A stretch of DNA of 51,238 nucleotides from Candidatus Pyrohabitans sp. JdFR-17 (GTDB lineage Archaea; Hydrothermarchaeota; Hydrothermarchaeia; Hydrothermarchaeales; BMS3B): assembly GCA_002011115.2 (NCBI GenBank), contig MTME02000090.1, positions 1 to 51,238 of the forward strand. Reading direction: 5' to 3'. The notes beneath the pieces are model-generated. The model was not told the origin of the DNA. It did not search any database and was given only the letters and a program-made list of their open reading frames with translations. Position numbers and translations under genes: made by a program. Positions within the stretch are counted from its first letter, which is position 1. Every line of letters begins with the position of its first letter. Of this stretch, positions 41,966-50,700 are shown piece by piece.

Positions 41966-41990
41966 GGGCTATTGCCCCTCAATTTTTTTA
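41964..41990 (+). terminator. Hairpin plus T-run after the cytochrome
   Basis: AGGGGC pairs with GCCCCT over TATT, beginning at the stop codon, and is followed by a run of seven T. It looks like an intrinsic-type terminator or attenuator. The next gene begins 20 bp later, so some read-through is likely. Confidence 0.55.
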
Positions 41991-42009
41991 CATTTGAGGT
42001 GACGACGGT

Positions 42010-42168
42010 ATGGAGAGGAACACATTAATATACATTGGATTGGTCGTGGTGATTTTATTAGCGATTGTAGCCTGGCTGGTGCTTGGTGGTGGCTCTGCGC
42101 CTGATGCAGCAACAGCAGAAACCCCAGTAATAACTACCGTTCCACCACACAAGCTCGGATGTGGATGA
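42010..42168 (+). CDS. 52-aa single-TM protein
   Basis: This gene is too short for the ORF track. ATG 42010 follows GAGGTGACGACGG. The product starts MERNTLIYIGLVVVILLAIV (one TM helix), has an Ala/Pro/Thr-rich linker, and ends HKLGCG, with a His and a Cys near the C-terminus that could bind metal or heme. It lies between the cytochrome and nosL2. I know no family for it; it may be a small subunit or assembly factor of the cytochrome. Confidence 0.65.
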   Translation: MERNTLIYIGLVVVILLAIVAWLVLGGGSAPDAATAETPVITTVPPHKLGCG

Positions 42169-42350
42169 TATACTTATAAATTTTTAATTTTTTTATTATT
42201 TACGCGTTTAAACGCGATATTACGCATATATGACAATACCGCATATGGGGGAATTGGACATTTTTCACCAAGGAACGTTTTCAATGATTAAGTATAAATA
42301 TAATAAATTTATAATAGAAAAATAATAGAAAAAAACAATAAGATAAGGAG
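42169..42350 (+). promoter_or_regulatory. nosL2 promoter region
   Basis: This AT-rich gap begins with a T-run (probable termination after the 52-aa gene). It then has a perfect 14-bp palindrome CGCGTTTAAACGCG (42203-42216) and a segment GGACATTTTTCACCA with GAACGT (42256-42278) that is nearly repeated downstream of the cytochrome TATA box. It ends with a TATA element tataaatata (42293-42302). The parts are visible; their function is inferred. Confidence 0.5.
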
Positions 42351-42359
42351 GTGGACGAT

Positions 42360-42950
42360 TTGAAGTTGATGCGAACTGTAATCCTCATAAGCGCAATAGC
42401 AATGCTTTTATTTGCCGGATGCACCCAGACTCCTACGGAGAAGCCCGCTGCCGAGAAGCCAAAGGCTGCTATTACCCCTGCAGAGCCAACGATGGATGAC
42501 AAATGCCCAATTTGTGGTATGATGCCCGCGAAGTATCCTGAGTGGCGGGCGCAGGTGGTGCTTAAGAACGGAGAGCGCTATCACTTCGACTCACCAAAAG
42601 ACATGTTTAAGTTTGTGCTTGGCCTAACGAACAAGAATGAGCCCAAGCAGTGGGTTGATAAGAGCGAGATAGCCGCGCTGTTTGTAACCGACTACGCCAC
42701 CAAGCAGTACACCGACGCCACCAAAGCATACTATGTAAAGGGTAGCGATGTTCAGGGGCCGATGGGCGACGACGTGGTGCCCTTCGCCAAGAGCGAGGAT
42801 GCGCACGCCTTCGCCTCGCAGCACGGTGGCGAGGTAATAACCTACGAAGATATAACCCCAGAGCTTATAAAGAGCTTCGGTATGAAGATGGGCGGTATGG
42901 GTGGTATGGAAGGAATGGACATGGGTGGCGAAGGCGAGATGAAGATGTAA
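42360..42950 (+). CDS. nosL: NosL-family lipoprotein with Met-rich tail
   Basis: The protein (196 aa) has a lipobox LLFAGC (Cys21), an Ala/Pro/Lys linker, and the NosL motif CPICGM (Cys49, Cys52, Met54). The NosL fold then gives way to a C-terminal tail MGGMGGMEGMDMGGEGEMKM. Methionine-rich tails bind Cu(I) in other proteins. I start at TTG 42360, 7 nt after AAGGAGGT; the GTG at 42351 lies in the ribosome-binding site, and ATG 42369 is an alternative. It differs from the first NosL in the window by the tail and by standing outside an ABC operon. Confidence 0.88.
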   Translation: MKLMRTVILISAIAMLLFAGCTQTPTEKPAAEKPKAAITPAEPTMDDKCPICGMMPAKYPEWRAQVVLKNGERYHFDSPKDMFKFVLGLTNKNEPKQWVDKSEIAALFVTDYATKQYTDATKAYYVKGSDVQGPMGDDVVPFAKSEDAHAFASQHGGEVITYEDITPELIKSFGMKMGGMGGMEGMDMGGEGEMKM

Positions 42951-42954
42951 AGAG

Positions 42955-42990
42955 CATGCGGCAAAGCCGCATGTTCACCTCCTTTTTGTT
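42955..42990 (+). terminator. Hairpin and T-rich tract after nosL2
   Basis: GCATGCGGC and GCCGCATG form an 8-bp stem over AAA, followed by TTCACCTCCTTTTTG. This would work as a terminator. The right arm and following bases closely match those of hairpin 1 in the cytochrome leader (GCCrCATGTTCACCTCCTT in both), so the two are copies of one element. Confidence 0.55.
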
Positions 42991-43071
42991 TGGAAAGAAT
43001 TATATTTTTTTGCTGTTTTTTAAATAATGGAAAAATGCAACTATCAATTTACTGAAATCAAAAAGTGTAAG

Positions 43072-43093
43072 TAGCCCCGGGTGGATTCAGAAC
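43072..43093 (-). repeat. Partial copy of the tRNA-Gln 3' end (att-like)
   Basis: TAGCCCCGGG-t-GGATTC is identical in 16 of 17 positions to the 3' end of the tRNA-Gln gene 142 bp further right, in the same orientation. Beyond this the copies diverge after a one-base insertion. It looks like the duplicated end left by integration of an element at the tRNA. Confidence 0.55.
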
Positions 43094-43213
43094 GCAACTG
43101 CGGACAGTTGCATCATCATATTGCGGTATTTTCGCTAACGCTCAAAACCGCTATGTTTCCATAGTATTTTTCCCTTATATCCCTGTCGGGGAGGGGTATT
43201 CCCCTCCCCTGGA
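43094..43213. other. Hairpin-rich intergenic segment
   Basis: Three inverted repeats occur between the tRNA fragment and tRNA-Gln: GCAACTG-cgga-CAGTTGC (43094-43111), GCGGT...ACCGC (43123-43151), and a perfect 9-bp GGGGAGGGG-tatt-CCCCTCCCC (43188-43209). No ORF is present. The last may be involved in ending or processing of the leftward tRNA transcript; otherwise the role is unknown. Confidence 0.45.
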
Positions 43214-43286
43214 TAGCCCCGGGCGGATTCGAACCGCCGTCGCAGGATCCAGAGTCCCGCATGATTGACCGCTACACCACGGGGCT
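43214..43286 (-). tRNA. tRNA-Gln (anticodon CTG)
   Basis: The complement folds into a standard cloverleaf: acceptor AGCCCCG/CGGGGCT, T-arm GGCGG-TTCGAAT-CCGCC, anticodon stem CGGGA/TCCTG with loop CTCTGGA, giving anticodon CTG. There is no intron and no encoded CCA. A TATA-like tatttatcc lies upstream on the minus strand near 43340. Confidence 0.92.
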
Positions 43287-43389
43287 GTCAGTTTTTATCT
43301 CCAGCTTTAACGACCCGTAACCATTATAGAAAGGGATAAATACTCCAGGCTTAACCTATATAGCACTCCTCCAAGGCGGTGCTCTGAGC

Positions 43390-44205
43390 ATGCGTGCCTA
43401 TCTGGAAATTCTAAGACCTGTCAACTGTGCAATGGCAGCTTTCGCAGTATTTCTCGGGGCGAGCATAGCCTCGGGCAGTTTCAGTGCCGACGTAGCTCTC
43501 GCCTGCATTGTCGCTTTCCTGGTGTGCGGTGCTGGAAATGTAATAAACGACTACTACGACTATGATATAGACAGGATAAATGCTCCCCACAGGCCACTGC
43601 CCAGGGGTGCGATTTCCCTGAGTACTGCTAAAAGCTACGCCCTGCTGCTTTTCTTAACCGGCATAGCGCTTGCCTTGCCAATAGGCAGCGCCGCCCTGAT
43701 ACTTGCTGCCTTCAACTCCGCACTGCTCTACGCTTATGCATGGCGGATAAAGCGCGCCGGTGGGCTGAGCAAAAACCTCACAGTAAGCTACCTTGTGGCA
43801 TCACCCTTCCTCTATGGCGGCATCGCCGCTTCAAAGCCGGGCGCAACCCTCGTTTTCGTTGCCCTCGCTGCGCTTGCAAACACCTCTCGCGAGATTGTGA
43901 AAGACATCGCAGATCTGAGGGGCGACCGGGGCGAATGCCTAACCCTTCCGGTTAGGATAGGTGCGCGAAAGAGCGCCTACGTCGCCGCCGCCTTTCTCAT
44001 AGCTGCAGTGCTTCTCAGTCCCCTGCCCTACATCATGAATATCCTTGGCATCCTCTACCTGCCCCTTGTGAGCATTGCCGACGCTGTTTTCCTATATTCT
44101 CTCTTTGTACTTCTAAAGAGTGGCGACGCTACAAAAAGCGCCAGGTACATAAAAGTGGCGATGTTCATCGCCCTGCTCTCCTTCCTCGCCGGCGCGGTGC
44201 GCTAG
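43390..44205 (+). CDS. Digeranylgeranylglyceryl phosphate synthase (UbiA family)
   Basis: This membrane prenyltransferase (271 aa, eight or nine helices) has the two Asp-rich motifs, NDYYDYDIDRIN (about 53-64) and DIADLRGDRGE (about 170-180), and an N-terminal LEILRPVNCAMAAFAVFLG, typical of archaeal DGGGP synthase. It adds the second geranylgeranyl chain to make the archaeal core lipid. GGCGGTG lies 10 nt before the ATG. It overlaps the convergent phosphoesterase gene by 4 bp. Confidence 0.93.
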   Translation: MRAYLEILRPVNCAMAAFAVFLGASIASGSFSADVALACIVAFLVCGAGNVINDYYDYDIDRINAPHRPLPRGAISLSTAKSYALLLFLTGIALALPIGSAALILAAFNSALLYAYAWRIKRAGGLSKNLTVSYLVASPFLYGGIAASKPGATLVFVALAALANTSREIVKDIADLRGDRGECLTLPVRIGARKSAYVAAAFLIAAVLLSPLPYIMNILGILYLPLVSIADAVFLYSLFVLLKSGDATKSARYIKVAMFIALLSFLAGAVR

Positions 44206-44921
44206 AGCTGTGCCAGCTCCTTCAGCCTGCCCAGCTCTGTACCGTCCAGGAGGTAAGCCCTTGCTTCGCTCATATCCACAAGCTCTTCCTTCAACAGAGG
44301 TCCCTGCCCTTGAGTCTCTATGTTAAAAGGCACGCCCTCAATAAGCTCATTGAAGGCGGGCATAACAGTGATGCGCGGGCTTTTACTCAGGCCAAGCTTT
44401 GACAGCGCCTCCTCCCTCAAAGCCAGCTCCAGCCACACCTTCTCGCGCATTCGTGCGCCAAGCTCATCCACAAATTCTATTGCAGGATGGTTGTGCGCAA
44501 CCACAATGCGCGAGAAGTCCAACCGCAAAGCACGGCGATGCCCGTGCAGCAGGAGCACATCGTCTATTACAAGGCTGTCTACCACCTCAGTATCTGGCAA
44601 AAGCTTTTCTATGCTGGCGTCATGGTTTCCCTTCACCACAACCACCTTTGCTCGCGCTTCAAGGGCACGAACAAGTTGCGGAACCTCGGCGTATTCCTGC
44701 CAGCTCGCCTTTGGGATGCTGTGCTTGAGGTCGCCCAGGATCACAACCCTCTTAACATTCGTTTTCTCGATGAGACTGAGCAGCCTTCTTTCCATATTTA
44801 CCCTTTGAGAGGGCACCCTTAAACCCTGGCTTCGTAGCTCATTCTCCACCCCCATGTGGAGATCAGCCACTACTAGAGCATCCCCGATTATGCAAGCTGC
44901 CTCGCCGAAGATTTTTTTCAT
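44202..44921 (-). CDS. Calcineurin-like metallophosphoesterase (COG1407 type)
   Basis: The protein (239 aa) has the metal-ligand motifs in order: ADLHMG (Asp20, His22), LGDLKH, GNHD and LLHGHRRA. The family is archaeal and bacterial and often linked to DNA or nucleotide metabolism; the substrate is not known. It is divergent from the proteasome gene, with TATA-like ctataaaag (complement near 44956-44964) upstream. Confidence 0.88.
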   Translation of the reverse strand: MKKIFGEAACIIGDALVVADLHMGVENELRSQGLRVPSQRVNMERRLLSLIEKTNVKRVVILGDLKHSIPKASWQEYAEVPQLVRALEARAKVVVVKGNHDASIEKLLPDTEVVDSLVIDDVLLLHGHRRALRLDFSRIVVAHNHPAIEFVDELGARMREKVWLELALREEALSKLGLSKSPRITVMPAFNELIEGVPFNIETQGQGPLLKEELVDMSEARAYLLDGTELGRLKELAQL

Positions 44922-45035
44922 GTTTTTCAGATTTGCGCTTAACTTCTCGCACTTTTATAGTAATATTTATATATGGGAAAACCCTCAATAGTAGTAGCAA
45001 ACTGGTTTTACTCCCTTTTTCTTGGAGGTTAATTA

Positions 45036-45674
45036 ATGGAGGCCGTGGAAAGGGTAAAGGAATACATGAAGGGAACTACAACAGTTGGACTTACTACCAA
45101 CGACGGTGTGGTGCTTGTCAGCGACAAGCGCGCCACCATGGGCACGCTGATAGCCCACAAGGTGGTGCAGAAGAGCTTTATAATAGACAAGCACTTAGCC
45201 GCGACTGTTGCAGGGGCAGTGGGTGATGCCCAGGCGCTGATAAGGTGGATGCGCGCCGAAGCAAGGCTTTACCGCATGAGGAAGGGTGAGGAGATAAGCG
45301 TTCAGGCTATCTCCACGCTGATGGGCAACGTGCTATTCTCATCGCGCTACTTCCCGCTTATAGTACAGCTAATAATAGGCGGCGTGGACAAGACGGGAGC
45401 GAAGCTATACTCCCTCGATCCATTGGGCAGTGCAATAGAGGACAGGGTGATTGCCACCGGCTCTGGCTCACCATACGCCTATGGTGTGCTTGAGGATGCC
45501 TACAAGGAAGACATGGATATAGATGCCGCGACCAAAGTAGCGGTTCGAGCAATACGCGCCGCTCTGGAGCGCGATGCGATGACAGGAAATGGTATAGATG
45601 TGATTAAGATAACAAAGGAAGGTGCTGTAAAGCTCTCTGAAGAAGAAGTAAACAAACTGATAGAAACTCTCTGA
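45036..45674 (+). CDS. psmB: Proteasome beta subunit
   Basis: The subunit (212 aa) has a 13-residue propeptide ending KG before the catalytic Thr (TTTVGLTT). Counting from Thr1, Asp17 and Lys33 fall exactly where the active site requires. It assembles with alpha subunits into the 20S proteasome. TGGAGG precedes the ATG, and a TATA element (atatttatatatg) is at 44964-44977. The fttA gene follows 80 bp later, as in several other euryarchaea, so the two are likely co-transcribed. Confidence 0.97.
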   Translation: MEAVERVKEYMKGTTTVGLTTNDGVVLVSDKRATMGTLIAHKVVQKSFIIDKHLAATVAGAVGDAQALIRWMRAEARLYRMRKGEEISVQAISTLMGNVLFSSRYFPLIVQLIIGGVDKTGAKLYSLDPLGSAIEDRVIATGSGSPYAYGVLEDAYKEDMDIDAATKVAVRAIRAALERDAMTGNGIDVIKITKEGAVKLSEEEVNKLIETL

Positions 45675-45755
45675 AGGGATTTTTGTCCCTTCTCCCTTCT
45701 TTAGAATTTCAATTGTCTCTTATTATTTTATTTCAATTAAAAAGAGGAAGTGGTT

Positions 45756-47669
45756 ATGGGAGTCAGAGACACGCTAGAGGAGATTAAGAGCATAGTAAAG
45801 GAGAATGTTCCAGCTTCTGCATTAATAACCAAGGTGGATTTTGAGGGCAGCGAACTTGTGCTGTACTCCAAAAATCCTGCGGTGCTTGCAGCAGACCCCA
45901 ACATCATCAAAGAGCTTGCGAAGATAATACGCAAGCGTATAGTCATACGCCCCGACTCAAGTGTGCTCACCGATGAGGAGACCGCAATAAGTAAGATAAA
46001 GGAGATTGTGCCTGAGGAGGCTGGAATAACAGACATAAAGTTTGATCCTGTTTTCGGTGAGGTTATAATAGAAGCTATAAAGCCAGGATTAGTTATAGGC
46101 AAAGCTGGTAAAACACTGAATGAAATTCGCTCTGCAATAGGCTGGCTCCCTCGGGTGAGGCGGGCTCCGCCTATTGAGTCGAAGATTGTTAAGAGCATCC
46201 GGCATCAATTGCTGGCGAGCAGCGATAAGCGCAAGGATATACTTATCAAGATAGGGCGAAGGATACACCGCTCTACCCGCGCGAGGGAGACGTACTGGAT
46301 ACGCATCTCCGCTCTCGGAGGCTTTCGCGAGGTAGGGCGAACCTGCATGTACCTCCACACACCTGAGAGCAAGATTCTGATAGACTGCGGTGTAAACGTC
46401 GCCGCCGGAGACTCTGAAAAGGCATATCCCTACCTGAACATACCAGAGTTTGACCTCCAGCAGCTCGACGCTGTGGTGATTACTCACGCCCACCTGGACC
46501 ACTGCGGCTTTGTACCTTTCCTGTACTACATGGGCTACGAAGGCCCAGTCTACTGCACCCCACCCACACGGGATTTGATGTTCCTGCTCCAGTGGGATTA
46601 CCTCGATGTGGTAGAGCGCGAGGGCAGACAGCCGCCATACCCACGGAAGTTCATAAAGGAAATGCTCAAGTACGTCATCCCCCTGGAGTATGGGGATGTC
46701 ACCGACATAGCACCAGACGTTCGCTTAACACTGCACAACGCTGGACACATCCTTGGATCGTCGATAGCTCACTTCCATATAGGCGATGGGCTCTACAACC
46801 TAGCATACACAGGAGACATAAAGTTTGAGCGCTCCCGCTTGCTGGAGCCTGCGAACTTCCGTTTCCCCCGCTTGGAGACGCTGATTATCGAGAGCACCTA
46901 CGGCGGTAAGCGAGACATTTTGCCAAGCAGGCGCAAGGCGGAGGAGGAGCTTATAAAGATAATAAGGCGCACAATAGAGCGCAAGGGCAAGGTTCTCGTA
47001 CCAGTGTTCAGCGTGGGCAGGGCGCAGGAGCTCATGCTCACCCTTGAAGACTACGTCAACAGCGGTGCTCTGGAGGAGATTCCCGTTTACCTCGATGGCA
47101 TGATCTGGGAAGCTACGGCAATACATACAACCTACCCAGAGTACCTCAACCGCATGCTTCGCACAGAGATTTTCCACCGCGGGCACAACCCCTTCCTCAG
47201 CGATATATTCAAGCGCGTCACAGGCACTGCGAAGCGGAAGGAGGTCATCGACGGCGAGCCCAGTGTTATTCTGGCAACCTCCGGTATGCTTACAGGTGGA
47301 CCAAGCATTGAGTACCTGCGCCATCTCGCTGACGACGAAAAGAATTCGCTGATATTCGTGGGCTACCAGGCAGAGGGCAGCCTTGGCAGGCGCATCCAGA
47401 AGGGGTGGAAGGAGATCCCGATGAAGGAGAACGGCAAGACTAAGGTTGTGACGATAAACATGGAGGTTCACACCATAGAAGGCTTCTCAGGCCACAGCGA
47501 CAGAAATCAGCTCATCAACTATGTGCGCAGGCTTAACCCCAAGCCTGAGCGCATCATCACGTGCCACGGTGAGGAGAGCAAGTGTATAGAGCTTGCATCC
47601 TCGCTGTACAAGCGCACCCATAGCGAAACTAGGGCGGTGCAGAACCTGGAGGTGTTCAGGGTAAAGTAA
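45756..47669 (+). CDS. fttA: Transcription termination nuclease FttA (aCPSF1)
   Basis: The protein (637 aa) has two N-terminal KH domains (about 1-140; GLVIGKAGKTLNEI is the KH loop), a metallo-beta-lactamase core (ITHAHLDHCGF, AGHILGSSIA), and a beta-CASP insert and ending (ESTYGGKRD, PVFSVGRAQE, ATSGMLTGGPS, FSGHSDRNQ). It cleaves nascent RNA and terminates transcription in archaea. ATG 45756 follows GAGGAAGTGGTT; the track start at 45750 is two codons earlier. It lies between psmB and reverse gyrase. Confidence 0.96.
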   Translation: MGVRDTLEEIKSIVKENVPASALITKVDFEGSELVLYSKNPAVLAADPNIIKELAKIIRKRIVIRPDSSVLTDEETAISKIKEIVPEEAGITDIKFDPVFGEVIIEAIKPGLVIGKAGKTLNEIRSAIGWLPRVRRAPPIESKIVKSIRHQLLASSDKRKDILIKIGRRIHRSTRARETYWIRISALGGFREVGRTCMYLHTPESKILIDCGVNVAAGDSEKAYPYLNIPEFDLQQLDAVVITHAHLDHCGFVPFLYYMGYEGPVYCTPPTRDLMFLLQWDYLDVVEREGRQPPYPRKFIKEMLKYVIPLEYGDVTDIAPDVRLTLHNAGHILGSSIAHFHIGDGLYNLAYTGDIKFERSRLLEPANFRFPRLETLIIESTYGGKRDILPSRRKAEEELIKIIRRTIERKGKVLVPVFSVGRAQELMLTLEDYVNSGALEEIPVYLDGMIWEATAIHTTYPEYLNRMLRTEIFHRGHNPFLSDIFKRVTGTAKRKEVIDGEPSVILATSGMLTGGPSIEYLRHLADDEKNSLIFVGYQAEGSLGRRIQKGWKEIPMKENGKTKVVTINMEVHTIEGFSGHSDRNQLINYVRRLNPKPERIITCHGEESKCIELASSLYKRTHSETRAVQNLEVFRVK

Positions 47670-47704
47670 AGTATTTATCTCTGGTGGCGCCGCTTTTTTG
47701 AATA

Positions 47705-50700
47705 ATGCTTAAAGCTGTTTACGAGGGGCTCTGTAGCGGGTGTGGCGGAGATTTAAGCGTCGCCGAAGCTGAGAAGGGTATTTGCAGCCTCAAAGAGAGG
47801 CCACTATGCTTGGCCAGAGAAGAAGCGCTGGTTGAAGAGTTTCTTCGCTTTTTTGAGGAAATTATAGGCAAGCCTCGAGCCCTGCAGCGCCTGTGGGCGA
47901 GGCGGGTGCTCCGGGGCGAGAGCTTTGCGGCGGTCGCCCCGACTGGCGTGGGGAAGACTTCCTTCGGCGCTGCCATAGCTCTATTCCTTGCGTCATACGA
48001 CAAAAAAAGCTACATACTGCTTCCCACGACGCTGCTGGTGAATCAGGTAGTTGACAGCTTAAAAAACTACACCGATAAAGCAGGGTTTAGCGCATACTTC
48101 AACAGCAAAGGAGAAGGCATTGGGGTGCTCTACTACCACTCTGCGCTGAAAAAGGATGAGAGGGAAAGGTTTTTTGAGCTTCTCTCTCAGGAAAGGTACA
48201 GTATTCTTGTTACCACAACAAGCTTCCTCGCCAGGAGATTTGATCTGCTCAAAGGCAGGAGTTTCAACTTCATCTTTGTGGACGACGTGGATGCTGTGCT
48301 TAAAGGCTCGAGAAATGTGGAGAGGCTTCTGCTTCTCCTTGGTTTCTACCGTGAGGGTAAGCGGTGGAAGGGCAAAGCAAAAGGCGCCCTTATGGTTTCT
48401 ACAGCCACCGCCAAGCCCGGGGCAAAAACTAGGCTCTTCAGGGAGCTTCTGGGCTTTGACGTCGGCGCCACAAGCTATGCGCTGCGCAACGTCGAGGACT
48501 TCGCGACAAGCGACGAGAGCATTGAGGTGATTAAAGGAATCCTCACCCGCCTCGGTGCAGGAGGACTGATTTTTGCCAGGAATGCGAGTGAGGCGGAGAG
48601 GCTTTATGAGGCTCTCAGGGAAAGCTTCAAAGTTGGGATAGTGGCAGCAGGTGATAAGAAGGACTTCGAAGCCTTCGAGCGCGGCGAGTTGGAACACCTG
48701 ATAGGCACCTCTTATTATTACGGCACCCTTGTTCGCGGTCTCGACCTACCGGAGCAGATACGCTATGCGATATTCGTGGGCGCCCCAGCGTTGAGGCTGC
48801 GAATTTCTGAAATGGCTGAGGCTAGCCCTGGAATGCTTAGAGCCCTAGCCTTGATTTTCAGAAACCACGAGGAGATCAGGGAGCTTCTGCCAAAGCTTTC
48901 CACACTGGAGAGGGATGTAGAGCTTCAGAAGAGGCTTCGTGAGGTGCTTGGCAGGCTTGTAAAGGAGGGAAAAACGGAAGAGAAGGATGTGGTTGTTCGC
49001 GAGGGCGAGGTGATACTCCCTGACGTCAGGACCTACATCCAGGGCTCTGGGAGAACCTCACGGTTATTCGCAGGAGGGCTTACCAAGGGTGCTTCATTCC
49101 TCCTTGAAAACGATAAGGCACTTCTCAACGCCTTTATCCAACGAGCGAGCTACTATGATATAGAGTTCAAAAGCCTCGAGGAGGTGGACTTCGACAGGCT
49201 TGCAAGGGAGATAGATGAGAGCAGAGCGCAGTATAAACGCAGAGCTAAGCTCAGTGAAATGATAACTCCTGCGCTTTTTATCGTAGAAAGCCCAACAAAG
49301 GCAAGGCAGATCTCGCGATTCTTCGGCAAACCCAGCGTTCGCGTGCTCCGAAGGGGCGAGGAAGCTGAGCTTATTGCGTACGAGGTGCCCACCTCCACAC
49401 GGGTGCTTCTGATCACCGCATGCCTGGGTCATGTGGTGGACCTGGTAACCGATCGAGGCTTTCATGGAGTAGAGCTCAACTCCAGTTTTGTGCCGGTCTA
49501 TGCCAGCATAAAGCGCTGCCGAAACTGTGGCTACCAGTTCACCTTCCCTGTGGAGGCTTGCCCCAAGTGCGGAAGCGTTGCAATAGACGACGCTTCTCGC
49601 AGAGTGGAGGCGCTTCGCAAGCTTGCAAAAGACGCAGGCGAGGTGATAATCGGCACAGACCCAGATGCAGAAGGGGAGAAGATAGCATGGGACCTGGCTA
49701 ATCTTCTCGCGGGCTGCGGTCGTGTTAAGCGCGCTGAGTTCCACGAGGTTACCAGGCGAGCAGTAAGCGAGGCGTTAAGCAACCTCCGCGACATAGACGA
49801 GAGGCTTGTGAAGGCGCAGATTGTGCGAAGGATAGAGGACCGCTGGATAGGCTTCACCCTGAGTCAGAAGCTGTGGCAGGTTTTCTCAAGAACCAACCTC
49901 TCTGCAGGCAGAGCTCAGACACCTGTGCTGGGCTGGGTTATCAGGCGCGCGGAAGAGCACAAGCAGAAGAGGTGCGTCGCCGTGATCAAGGAGCTGGGGC
50001 TGAGCCTGGAGGGCGTCGCGAGGGAAGAGCTGGAGCTGGAAATCTCTCTGATTGAGGAGAAGGAGGAGGAACGCACCCCTCTGCCACCCTACACGACAGA
50101 CACCCTTCTCAGGGACGCCCACGCTATTCTCAAGATACCTGCAAAGGATGCCATGAAGCTGGCGCAGGAACTCTTCGAGAGCGGACTTATAACCTACCAC
50201 CGCACAGACTCAACCAGGGTTAGCGACGTTGGACTGAGGCTGGCGAGGGAATTCTTAGGCGAGGATTTCGCCGGCAGAGAGTGGCACGCCGAGGGTGCGC
50301 ACGAGTGTATTCGCCCGACGAGGGCAGTGCCCAAGGAGACGCTGCAGCGATTGATAAGCGAGGGCGTGGTTTACGCAGAAGCATTAACCTGGCGCCACCT
50401 GGCGCTTTACGACTTAATATTCAGGCGCTTCATGGCAAGCCAGGCGAAGCCATTCGTAGCTAAGGTGGCGCGCTATCGTGTCGCCTGGAATGAGGGAAGC
50501 ATTGAGGAGGAGCGCATTTTGGAGGCGATGGGCAGAGCAGCTGAGCTCTACCGATGGGCAGCACCTGTGAGAAAGGCATTGCCTCTTGGCAGAATAAGAG
50601 CTAGGGCAAAGGTGCTCCTCCTGCCAAAAGCGAAGCTTCTCACCCAGGCTGAGATTATTCAGCTTATGAAGGCTCGCGGCATAGGCAGACCTTCCACCTA

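Noticed and set aside
46800-47471. 223-aa minus-strand ORF inside fttA
   Set aside because: Lies wholly within the conserved FttA frame, with no start signal or recognisable domain.
48059-49744. Long minus-strand ORFs (212 and 216 aa) inside reverse gyrase
   Set aside because: Shadow frames of reverse gyrase; no ribosome-binding sites or family motifs.
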